DNA of 41,257 bases, from the NCBI GenBank assembly GCA_015654595.1, contig JAATGQ010000140.1, positions 1 through 41,257 on the forward strand. Reading direction: 5' to 3'. Source of the stretch: Chitinophagales bacterium. GTDB taxonomy: Bacteria > Bacteroidota > Bacteroidia > Chitinophagales > Chitinophagaceae. The notes under the pieces were generated by a model. It did no database searches, was not told the DNA's origin, and was given only the letters and a program-made list of their open reading frames with translations. How positions within the stretch are numbered: position 1 is the first letter of the stretch; each line of letters starts with the position of its first letter. Below, in pieces: positions 16,945 through 24,607 of the stretch. The translations under genes and the position numbers were made by a program.

Positions 16945-18992
16945 TGTATAAGGGATTGATTCTTTTTCAGTACGATCTGCTCGTTTTCCTTGTTGACGAT
17001 AAATCCAAAAAAATCCCGGAGCGTGCCATAGTCATCGGGTGGAAACCAGGCCTTCAGTAATTTCAGATGACAATTGAGCTGGATCGTCCCGCCCTGGTTT
17101 CCGATGAGGTATTCGAATGATCCCTGGTCGCCGTTGTAGGCCACTCTTGCGGACTTGGGCAGTTCGCTGACCGTATAGCCTTTTGGGATTTCCATCGAAA
17201 AGACATACATCTCATCTATAACATAAGGCATTTCCACCGGGTATTTTCGTTCGGCAGCCTTGAATGGATTTGTCCGAAGCTCCCCAAAAGAAAAAGGATT
17301 GAGATAGATCACCGGCGCGTCCGCCCCCTGGTTAAAGGCAAAATGAAAGTGGACCTTTGCCGGGTCTTCCGGCAATTGCAGGGAATCGATCCCCGTTTGC
17401 GAAAGAGTGATATCGTCTCCGTAGGCCGTCTGTAGGTTTTTGAAATACGCTTCTTCCCCCGTCTTTTTCACCTTCTGCCGGAGCGAATACGATTCCTGCA
17501 TTCCAAGGGTTTGCTGGCATTCTCCTTCCAGTCCCTTTTCTCCCGCAGACATCAGGACGAGCGTGGTGGAGCTCTCATGAAGGGAATCGGCGTCGAAATA
17601 AATGGAGGCGGAATCTTCATTACAAATGATACGGGCATGCCCGTTATAACAGTCATTCGTCAACTGTCCAAATCCCAGCTCCGGACTCGCAGCGTCGAGA
17701 TAATAGATCTTCTTATCTGTTTTGAGCCGCACAATGACATAGTTCAGTCTTTGCAGAACAGGATAGCTGGCCAGGTTAAACCCATGTTCACGCGTGCTTA
17801 GCAGGACCGGGTCGGCATGCAGGCCCGACCTACGCAGCATCGCCGCTAACAGGAGATTGATCTCCCCGACCGTTCCGCTATTCTTTTTGACAACATCCCG
17901 GAGTGTCGTATTGATATAAATATCGTTTGTGTTGGTACAGGAAAAATGACTGTTGACATAATAATAGATCGTCCTGGCCCTGCTCAGGTCATTCCCTCCA
18001 AGGTTGGGAAGTTCCTTGGAGATATAGTCCGACAACCAGACCGCCTCCTCGTCCGACAGCGGAAGCCCAAAATAATCCGCTTTCAATAACCGGTCTGTCA
18101 CATTTGCCCAGGAATTGCTGACGTCGTGAAAGTCTTCTCCGTTATAAGTTTTAGACAGCTGAAAATCTATCTTATCGATATAATTGGCCGGCGTCGTCAG
18201 ATAATGCTCGGCTTGAAAAGGCGGGATTTCCTTCATCACCCAATCGTGTTTGATCGTATTGGCTGACACGGAAAGCTCTTCTTCCGGCGCCCCCATAACC
18301 TCCACCTTTCTGGTAAGCCGGTAGATCTGGTGGCCGTCTTTTCCCTTGTCGACGGCAAAGGGATGCACGCCCTGGCGAACAAAGATATACATCAGCGTTT
18401 GCGGGATCTCTACGCTACATTCGCTCCAGAGACAAGGGTAATTGATCGACTGAAACTTCCAGGAAGGCAGATCACGGATAAAACTGGAAGTAATCGTATA
18501 TGTATATTCGATGACCGAACCTTCTTTTACGGCTGGCATCGAAAACTTTGTATGGGTAAAATCCCGGCCCTCTTTTTCGGTAAAGATATCCTTGGGGTCC
18601 AGTTTGGTTGCCATCACCTGGCCGTTCTCCTGGTTAAAGGTAGCCGCGGCAAGATTGGTCAGCTTGTCGGATTCTTCACCCGGCGTGTACAGGCTAAGCT
18701 CAACGGTAGCAAGGGAAAAAGCACTGCGTTTCAACAGCCGGATCCGTGTAGTCCGCTGATACACATAGGAAAACCAACCCTGCTTATTGCCCTCGAAATG
18801 GATGGACCCGATGTCGGAAAGGATGACGGCCTGGGTGCTGCTGTCAAAAAGAGAAGAATGGGGAAGTACAAAATCTGCTGCAGCAACCTTTCCATAGGTA
18901 ACTTTGGGATTATCCTGCGCATAACAATACCTTTGCGGTATACATAGGAAGAAGGCCAGGATGATACAGCCTAACGGTTTCAGGGCTATCAT
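16941..18992 (-). CDS. DUF3857 / transglutaminase-like protein, paralogue A (catalytically degenerate)
   Basis: First gene of the three-paralogue operon, 683 residues. The signal peptide covers about residues 1-25 (CIILAFFLCIPQRYCYAQ). DUF3857 follows to about residue 280, then the transglutaminase-like domain and the C-terminal beta domain. The catalytic Cys is replaced (SGTVGEINLL, Val375) and the His is Tyr418 (LNYVIVRL); Asp433 remains (YLDAASP). The promoter candidate is the -7 box CAAAGTAA on the plus strand (19020-19027, minus-strand TTACTTTG, one mismatch). Its stop codon overlaps the next gene's start, so the two are translationally coupled. Function unknown; a cell-envelope role is inferred from export. 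Confidence 0.88.
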   Translation of the reverse strand: MIALKPLGCIILAFFLCIPQRYCYAQDNPKVTYGKVAAADFVLPHSSLFDSSTQAVILSDIGSIHFEGNKQGWFSYVYQRTTRIRLLKRSAFSLATVELSLYTPGEESDKLTNLAAATFNQENGQVMATKLDPKDIFTEKEGRDFTHTKFSMPAVKEGSVIEYTYTITSSFIRDLPSWKFQSINYPCLWSECSVEIPQTLMYIFVRQGVHPFAVDKGKDGHQIYRLTRKVEVMGAPEEELSVSANTIKHDWVMKEIPPFQAEHYLTTPANYIDKIDFQLSKTYNGEDFHDVSNSWANVTDRLLKADYFGLPLSDEEAVWLSDYISKELPNLGGNDLSRARTIYYYVNSHFSCTNTNDIYINTTLRDVVKKNSGTVGEINLLLAAMLRRSGLHADPVLLSTREHGFNLASYPVLQRLNYVIVRLKTDKKIYYLDAASPELGFGQLTNDCYNGHARIICNEDSASIYFDADSLHESSTTLVLMSAGEKGLEGECQQTLGMQESYSLRQKVKKTGEEAYFKNLQTAYGDDITLSQTGIDSLQLPEDPAKVHFHFAFNQGADAPVIYLNPFSFGELRTNPFKAAERKYPVEMPYVIDEMYVFSMEIPKGYTVSELPKSARVAYNGDQGSFEYLIGNQGGTIQLNCHLKLLKAWFPPDDYGTLRDFFGFIVNKENEQIVLKKNQSLIH

Positions 18993-19075
18993 ATCTACAA
19001 GTTAGGGGATTAAACATCCCAAAGTAAACAAAATGCTTAATACCTGACTGCCCGATCCAATAATTTTTCAGGCAA

Positions 19076-20005
19076 TTGTTAGAAAACAATCATACATATC
19101 TTATTAAGAAGTGGACCAAAGAGCTTGGCTTCGACCATTGCGGGATCGCAAAGGCCGTTCGCCTCGACGACGACGCCCGCCGCTTGGAAGCCTGGTTAAA
19201 CCAGGGTATGAACGGCGACATGGGATACATGGCGAACCATTTCGACCTCCGGGTCGATCCATCCCGGCTTGTGCCAGGGGCGAAATCCGTTATTACGCTG
19301 TTGATGAATTACTTCCCTGCAGCCGAGCAAAGGCCCGATGCACCCAGGGTTGCCCGTTATGCGTATGGAGAGGACTACCACGAGGTCATTCGCGCAAAGC
19401 TAAAGCAGCTGCTGGCATTGATCCGGACGAATATAGGAGAGGTGGAAGGGCGTGGTTTTGTCGACAGCGCGCCCGTGCTGGAACGCAGCTGGGCCGTCCG
19501 CAGCGGCCTGGGATGGATCGGCAGGAACGGCAATATGATCCACAAACAAGCCGGTTCTTTCTTCTTTATCGCAACGCTCATCGTAGACCTGGAATTGGAA
19601 TATGACGCCCCTTTTGCCGGCGATTTTTGCGGCACTTGCCGGAAATGCATAGACGCCTGCCCTACAGAAGCGATCCTGCCCAATAAAGTTGTGGATGGGA
19701 GTAAGTGCATCTCTTATTTTACCATCGAACTGAAGGATCAGCTGCTGCCCGATAACATGAAGGGGAAATTTGACAACTGGATGTTTGGCTGTGATACCTG
19801 CCAGGAAGTTTGTCCCTGGAACAGATTTTCAAAGGCTACGGAAGAGCTTTCTTTTACGCCTGTGCCGGCTATCCTCAATTTCAGTACCGCCGACTGGGAA
19901 GAGCTGACAGAAGAGGCTTTCCGGGAGATCTTCCGCCGCAGCCCGATCAAAAGGACGAAATACACAGGCATTCGCCGCAACCTTCGATTCATCACGCAGC
20001 CCTGA
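19076..20005 (+). CDS. queG: Epoxyqueuosine reductase QueG
   Basis: Catalyses the last step of tRNA queuosine synthesis, reducing epoxyqueuosine to queuosine with cobalamin and two [4Fe-4S] clusters; cytoplasmic. 309 residues, the short form usual in Bacteroidota (E. coli has 379). The QueG signature VDSAPVLERSWAVRSGLGWIGRNG lies at about 126-150. The cluster ligands are CGTCRKCIDACP (about 188-199) and CDTCQEVCP (about 239-247). No in-frame ATG precedes the conserved FDHCGIAKA region, so the start is TTG at 19076, directly after a T-rich -7-like stretch. A rare start codon and short leader suggest low expression. Divergent from the DUF3857 operon. Confidence 0.95.
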   Translation: MLENNHTYLIKKWTKELGFDHCGIAKAVRLDDDARRLEAWLNQGMNGDMGYMANHFDLRVDPSRLVPGAKSVITLLMNYFPAAEQRPDAPRVARYAYGEDYHEVIRAKLKQLLALIRTNIGEVEGRGFVDSAPVLERSWAVRSGLGWIGRNGNMIHKQAGSFFFIATLIVDLELEYDAPFAGDFCGTCRKCIDACPTEAILPNKVVDGSKCISYFTIELKDQLLPDNMKGKFDNWMFGCDTCQEVCPWNRFSKATEELSFTPVPAILNFSTADWEELTEEAFREIFRRSPIKRTKYTGIRRNLRFITQP

Positions 20006-20064
20006 TTACCGGTTTCGCATAGGCCTGCCCTTCCAACCCGAATGGCGGCGCTTTTCTTCGGGGC

Positions 20065-21615
20065 TTATCTCCCAGGCATAAGAACTACGTGCAATCCGAC
20101 ATACAACAGATGCTGATCACTGGTCACGGCGACATTATCCAGTGAAGTCAGGCTGTATTGAACCTGCGGTCCTGCCTGTACCTGGACGCCTTTGATCGGA
20201 AGTCCCGCCATAACTCCGGTAGACAGATGAACCTGGGTCTTGTTCAGCTCTTTTATGTCCTTGTAATAAACAGCGTTGTCGTCGCTGTAGTAAACTGCGT
20301 TTGAGCCAACCAAATAGGAAACCGAAGCTCCTCCTTCCAGGTAGACCGGCCACTCCCGGCTATGATTGAGCTTGTACTGAACCGCTACCGGCAATTCGAG
20401 GAAATAATACTTATTGGTCAACTGCTGGTCATTCCCGATCGCATAGTAGGGATAGCGGCGCTGGGGAGACCCGGCGCCGGTGGTGAGCAACGAGGCTGCT
20501 ATCGGCTGATAACCGTCGATCTCTTCTCCTACCTTTGTCTGCGTGGAATAGTAATGAAGGTTCAATCCAGCCGAAGCGCTCCAGCGCGATGATAGACTCT
20601 TGCGGGCAAGCATGCCGGCAGTGAAAGACAGCCCGGGCGTAACAGGTGACAGAGGGCGCTTATTCGTACTGTAATTTGCATTCGCAGCCAGCACATTGTA
20701 CATATTGGCGTTGGCAGAGGCCAGTCCGTTTTCCCCCATATGCGTAAGCCAGGGTTTTTGTACCGATGAATAACCGACACTGGTAGAAAAACCAAACTGC
20801 CAGGCGCGGGAGGATCTGGGCAGCTTATCCAGCCCCGTACTGGATTTCTTTGTCGTCAGCAGGCTTGCCCCGACTCCATTGCGGGCAAGCGTCATGTTCG
20901 CCAGCCGTGGTATATAAGGATAAGGCGTTCTTGCTGGTTTTGTCGTTTTTACCGACAGATCGGTCGACCTGCTGTCAGGGTCGTTCGGCCCATCCTTATC
21001 ATCTTCAGCAACCGGCCATACTTCGGCTCTTTCGGCGACAGGCCCGGTTTTTCCCTTTCTGGATCCATTACCCGCATCCATCGCCGCCACGGCCACCGAA
21101 TGACCGGCTCTTTCGGGTTTATTCTCAGCTGACTGGTTTGTCTTTTCGTTACTGGCGCGCTGCGCCGGTACAGCGGCGATACCTGAAATTCCGCTCCGGT
21201 CAGTTTTTGCGATGCCCTCCTGCACTCTGCGGCCGGCTTCACTCTCACCTCCGGACGTAACTCCGTTTTTCGATACGGCCTGCCCGTTGTTGTTTGCTGC
21301 CGCCGGGCTGTCCGTACCATCAGCTTTTGTCGTTGGGGCGTCTTTAGCGCCAGCCCTTTCAGCCGAAGCCATATTTCGGCTGCCAGCCGCTTCATAGGCG
21401 CCTGAGGTCTTGAAATACAGCCAAGTTCCGGCTACGCCGATCGACAGACCAAAGAATACCGCCGCCCAGAAAATAGGGAATGCCCGGCTTTTCTTCCGGC
21501 TGCTAAGGGCATTGTCGATATTGTTCCATACCGACTCGGATGGAGTAAACTCCAGCTTCTGCATCTTTTGCTGCACCTGTTGTTCGAAACTAGGGTCGTG
21601 CATAAGTCGTTTCAT
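20065..21615 (-). CDS. Membrane-anchored beta-barrel protein with anti-sigma-like N-terminus
   Basis: 516-residue partner of the sigma factor. Residues 1-42 are a cytoplasmic acidic/helical segment (SFEQQVQQKMQKLEFTPSESVWNNIDNAL), a form common in Bacteroidota proteins encoded directly after ECF sigma factors. Residues about 46-68 form one membrane helix (FPIFWAAVFFGLSIGVAGTWLYF). Residues 70-265 are a low-complexity periplasmic linker rich in Ala, Gly, Lys and Glu. Residues 270-516 show alternating strands ending in aromatic or hydrophobic residues, as in an outer-membrane beta-barrel (porin_2/OmpA-like beta-brl fold). The start overlaps the end of the sigma gene by 26 bp; an internal ATG (21602) would still overlap. 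It probably controls the sigma factor, but that is inference from position. Confidence 0.8.
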   Translation of the reverse strand: MKRLMHDPSFEQQVQQKMQKLEFTPSESVWNNIDNALSSRKKSRAFPIFWAAVFFGLSIGVAGTWLYFKTSGAYEAAGSRNMASAERAGAKDAPTTKADGTDSPAAANNNGQAVSKNGVTSGGESEAGRRVQEGIAKTDRSGISGIAAVPAQRASNEKTNQSAENKPERAGHSVAVAAMDAGNGSRKGKTGPVAERAEVWPVAEDDKDGPNDPDSRSTDLSVKTTKPARTPYPYIPRLANMTLARNGVGASLLTTKKSSTGLDKLPRSSRAWQFGFSTSVGYSSVQKPWLTHMGENGLASANANMYNVLAANANYSTNKRPLSPVTPGLSFTAGMLARKSLSSRWSASAGLNLHYYSTQTKVGEEIDGYQPIAASLLTTGAGSPQRRYPYYAIGNDQQLTNKYYFLELPVAVQYKLNHSREWPVYLEGGASVSYLVGSNAVYYSDDNAVYYKDIKELNKTQVHLSTGVMAGLPIKGVQVQAGPQVQYSLTSLDNVAVTSDQHLLYVGLHVVLMPGR

Positions 21616-22153
21616 TTTTATTCACAGCTGAAATCCTATTGATCCAGCTGATCAACAAAGATCTTGCCCGTGCGTATTGCGACCGGGACGTACCTTCTTT
21701 TATACCTAATATTTTTCCGATCTCCACATGACTGAATCCTTCGATCGCATGTAAGTTGAATATAGCCTGGTAGCCGGGCGGCAACTGCCGGATAAGTTCG
21801 GCTAACTCTTTGGTACTCAACGAAACCTCAGGATCGTCATCCGATACGGGGTGGAGCGCTCCTTCCGGGAATACCAGCTCTGTCTGATAACGGCTATGCT
21901 TTTTCAGATAATTGATCGCGGTATTGACCATAATCCTCCGTATCCATCCCCCCAATTCACCTGAAAAAGTGAACTGATGTAAGTTCTTGAAAACCATTAT
22001 AAATCCTTCCTGTAACACATCCTCCGCATCGACCATGGATTTTGTATAGCGGTAACAGACCCCCAGCATGGCCGCTGCAAAATGCTCATACAGCTGCTTT
22101 TGAGCAGCCGCATCCCGCCTCAGACAGTCTTTTACCAGCTGGTGATCATCCAT
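21590..22153 (-). CDS. ECF-type RNA polymerase sigma factor
   Basis: Sigma-70 family alternative sigma factor, 187 residues. Region 2 is at about 10-80 (LYEHFAAAMLGVCYRYTKSMVDAEDVLQEGFIMVFKNL, core- and -10-binding). Region 4 is at about 122-175 (LPPGYQAIFNLHAIEGFSHVEIGKILGIKEGTSRSQYARAR, helix-turn-helix for the -35). There is no region 1.1 or 3. The stop TAG lies inside the next gene, so the sigma factor and its probable membrane regulator are translationally coupled. Upstream (22154-22341) are a weak GATATTTG -7-like box on the minus strand and a GCATCC/GGATGC hairpin (22199-22220). The regulon cannot be read from here. Confidence 0.95.
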   Translation of the reverse strand: MDDHQLVKDCLRRDAAAQKQLYEHFAAAMLGVCYRYTKSMVDAEDVLQEGFIMVFKNLHQFTFSGELGGWIRRIMVNTAINYLKKHSRYQTELVFPEGALHPVSDDDPEVSLSTKELAELIRQLPPGYQAIFNLHAIEGFSHVEIGKILGIKEGTSRSQYARARSLLISWINRISAVNKNETTYARP

Positions 22154-22288
22154 TCGTTCGCTATTGGCAATATTGACAATTAAATTTCAGGTAACGTTGC
22201 ATCCAGGCAATTCCGGATGCCCGGTATTTCCCCGCTTCCCGCAAATATCGGTTATTTCTGTCCTTCGGCGAGCCCCGCCCCGGCTGGC

Positions 22289-22318
22289 AAAGAAAAGGGC
22301 CGGCCCTAAAGCCAGCCC
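22289..22318 (-). terminator. Terminator behind the DUF2911 gene
   Basis: On the minus strand GGGCTGGC (plus 22311-22318) pairs with GCCGGCCC (plus 22297-22304, one G-U pair) across a 6-nt loop, followed by TTTTCTTT (plus 22289-22296). It closes the sppA-to-DUF2911 operon about 24 bp after the last stop codon. Confidence 0.8.
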
Positions 22319-22341
22319 CTGCTCATTTGTAAATGACTTCA

Positions 22342-22842
22342 TTAAAATTTAACGGGCACTGCGACCTTTACCCGATCCCAGGCGATCGTCAGATTCTTGT
22401 CTTCAAGCGCAATGGTCAGCTGCTCCATTGGCGTGCTCAGCTTTTTGACAGGAACATCGACCTGCAGAACGTCCTTGTCCTTGAACTGGTCGTACTTGAA
22501 AGCGCCCCATTGACCCAGCTGTGAATTCAGGATGATCGTCCAGCTTGTTTCATTTGGAATAGCAAACAGCGTATAGGTACCAGCCTTGACCGGTTTGCCG
22601 CCAAAAGTGGCGTCCTTTGCAAAAGTGATCGTCGTTGCCTCGTCAGCGCCGACACGATAAACCTTTCCATAAGGTTCCAGCTTACCAAAGATCTCTCTTC
22701 CCTTTTTGTAGGGACGGCCATAAGTTACCGTAATGTACTTTGTACTCAGCGTGTCATGAGGGCTCTTACGCTCCATCTGCTGTGCATGTGAAACGGTTGC
22801 TGTCAGCAACATAGCAAACAATGAAAGAATAGCAATACGCAT
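22342..22842 (-). CDS. DUF2911 domain secreted protein
   Basis: Exported protein of the DUF2911 family, 166 residues from the ATG at 22842, which gives a clean signal peptide (RIAILSLFAMLLTATVSHAQ). A longer in-frame start at 22884 would add a charged stretch before it and is not favoured. The conserved family core is visible: ITVTYGRPYKKGREIFGKL, YGKVYRVGADEATTITF, KAGTYTLFAIPNETSWTIILN, then QWGAFKYDQFKDKDVLQVDVP. The family is abundant in Bacteroidota and its function is unknown; it is predicted to be a small all-beta periplasmic protein. It is the last gene of a minus-strand cluster, 58 bp after the SRPBCC gene, and is closed by a terminator. Confidence 0.9.
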   Translation of the reverse strand: MRIAILSLFAMLLTATVSHAQQMERKSPHDTLSTKYITVTYGRPYKKGREIFGKLEPYGKVYRVGADEATTITFAKDATFGGKPVKAGTYTLFAIPNETSWTIILNSQLGQWGAFKYDQFKDKDVLQVDVPVKKLSTPMEQLTIALEDKNLTIAWDRVKVAVPVKF

Positions 22843-22900
22843 ATGGGTGGTTTTTTTGAGTGACAAACTTCCCTCACGCAACAATCAACTATGATTAAAG

Positions 22901-23422
22901 TTAACGCGAGTTTTCCACAAACCGCTTCAGCTCTTCCAAAGACTCTTCGATCTGGGGGCCCAGCTTCTTGTCGTATACAAATGCCTGCATCCGCTGCCAG
23001 GGATACCATTTGAAATGCAGCCGGAACCCCCACTGGATGGTGAGACTATCGGGACTCATCTTATAGAGCTGTATTCCCCCTTCTACCTGTCTGCCGCCCC
23101 GAAGATCCCACAATAGCGAGACGCTGCTGCTGTCGAGCGCCGTCTCGGTAACGTTAAACTGATCCGAGCTCAGCTTTGCTCCCACCCCGGAAGATGGGGA
23201 AGAGAACCGGAGATTCGTCAGGCCGCTGTTGCGGACGAATGTATTCCAGTGCTCCCAGGCTTTGAGATCGGATACTGCCGCCAGCACCTTTTCCTGTGGA
23301 ATCATTCTGCTCACGGCTACATTCCTGGCAACCTGGAGATCGGCCGGCAGCAGCAGCGAAATTCCGCTCAGCACCAGGAATAAGGTCAGTAAACTAAGAA
23401 AAGCGAATTTAATCAATCGCAT
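22901..23422 (-). CDS. SRPBCC (START/polyketide-cyclase-like) protein with N-terminal membrane anchor
   Basis: 173-residue protein with a hydrophobic N-terminal segment (FAFLSLLTLFLVLSGISLLLP, residues 6-26), then an SRPBCC fold. VARNVAVSRMIPQEKVLAAVSDLKAWEHWNTF is the typical first strand and helix. The central sheet (SSVSLLWDLRGGRQVEGGIQLY) follows, and the long C-terminal helix QIEESLEELKRFVEN closes the ligand pocket. Such proteins bind hydrophobic ligands; no ligand can be predicted. It is probably tethered to the inner membrane and facing the periplasm. Co-directional with the ABC permease upstream (54 bp) and DUF2911 downstream. Confidence 0.85.
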   Translation of the reverse strand: MRLIKFAFLSLLTLFLVLSGISLLLPADLQVARNVAVSRMIPQEKVLAAVSDLKAWEHWNTFVRNSGLTNLRFSSPSSGVGAKLSSDQFNVTETALDSSSVSLLWDLRGGRQVEGGIQLYKMSPDSLTIQWGFRLHFKWYPWQRMQAFVYDKKLGPQIEESLEELKRFVENSR

Positions 23423-23476
23423 GTCGAAATTATTTTATACGACGGCTCAAGCCGTAAATTTGATGCCTCAGACAGA

Positions 23477-24583
23477 TTATTCCCATTTAAAAACCTTTAC
23501 TGCAACCGCATAGATCACGATTCCCCATACCGTCAGGATACCTAGCTGCATCCAGCAATCAGTGAGATGCGCTCCTTCGAAGGCAACATCGCGCATCGCA
23601 TCATTGAGCTGTGTCAGCGGCAATACCTTGCAAACCTTCTGCAGCCAGCCGGGAAATACGTCGATGCGAAAGAACGTACCGCTTAGCAACAGCTGTGGCA
23701 GCGTAAGAATATTGGCGAATAACGGAATGACACTTTCTGTCTTAGCCAAACTGCTGACCACGAACCCTGCCCCCATACAAACGATCAGCCCAAAAAAGCT
23801 CAGGAACAGCATTTCGGCAAACGTCAGCCAGCCATGCACCAGTGTAAAATGAAACGCATACTTTCCTACCAGGATGATGACCACCGCAGTCATCAGCTGA
23901 AAGATCACCCGCGCCAGACATTCGCCAAATACAATATGCCCCTTGCTGACAGGCGTCGCAAAAAAGCGCTTTAATACCAGCTGCTGTCTGAGGTTGAAGA
24001 AGAGGAAGGCTACGCCAAACACCGCAGCCGTCAGCAGCGAAAAGCCAAGCATACCGGGCAGGATGAAATCGATTGTCGTATAGGTTCGGCCGGGGATCAA
24101 TGCCAGATCATCGATTACGACCGGCCTGTCCTGCTTCGCCATATTTTTTTCGATGGTTCCTTCCACCACCTGCGCAAGCGCCAGCTTCAGAATACCATAC
24201 TTATCCGCGCTGGCAGACGAGGTCTGCATATGCAGGATCGACTGCGTCAGGCCGCTCGCTGTATGCGCCGTATCGACTGTGATCGCCGCTGCAATCCTGC
24301 CCTTTTCGAGATCCTTTCGGATAGACGAACTGTCGTTTTCGGCTACCAGTCTAACCAGCGAAGACTTCAACAGATCCCGGATCACCGCTTTTGTCGAATC
24401 TGCCGGATTGGGCAGCGCAATGTCCGCAGAAGGACCGCCGCCGCCAATCGCGCCAAAGACCAAAATAAAGATCAGAGGAAAACCAAAACTAAATCCTACC
24501 GCAGACGGGCTCTTGAACATCGCTCGCAGACTGGCCTTTGTGATGGCCAGCATAGCCCGGAACTGATTATACTTTTGTGACAT
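23477..24583 (-). CDS. ABC-2 type transporter permease
   Basis: Integral membrane subunit of an ABC exporter, 368 residues from the ATG at 24583 (a TTG at 24604 is also in frame). Topology: TM1 near residues 30-50 (GFSFGFPLIFILVFGAIGG), a large extracytoplasmic domain (about 55-175), then five segments (ILPGMLGFSLLTAAVFGVAFLFF onward) and the ABC2_membrane signature FRIDVFPGWLQKVCKVLPLTQLNDAMRDVAF near the C-terminus. No ATP-binding partner is encoded within the window, so the ATPase must be elsewhere or lost. It follows sppA by 24 bp. Members of this group export drugs, lipids or peptides; the substrate is unknown. Confidence 0.9.
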   Translation of the reverse strand: MSQKYNQFRAMLAITKASLRAMFKSPSAVGFSFGFPLIFILVFGAIGGGGPSADIALPNPADSTKAVIRDLLKSSLVRLVAENDSSSIRKDLEKGRIAAAITVDTAHTASGLTQSILHMQTSSASADKYGILKLALAQVVEGTIEKNMAKQDRPVVIDDLALIPGRTYTTIDFILPGMLGFSLLTAAVFGVAFLFFNLRQQLVLKRFFATPVSKGHIVFGECLARVIFQLMTAVVIILVGKYAFHFTLVHGWLTFAEMLFLSFFGLIVCMGAGFVVSSLAKTESVIPLFANILTLPQLLLSGTFFRIDVFPGWLQKVCKVLPLTQLNDAMRDVAFEGAHLTDCWMQLGILTVWGIVIYAVAVKVFKWE

Positions 24584-24607
24584 ATACGCGTTGAGAACAA
24601 ACAAATA

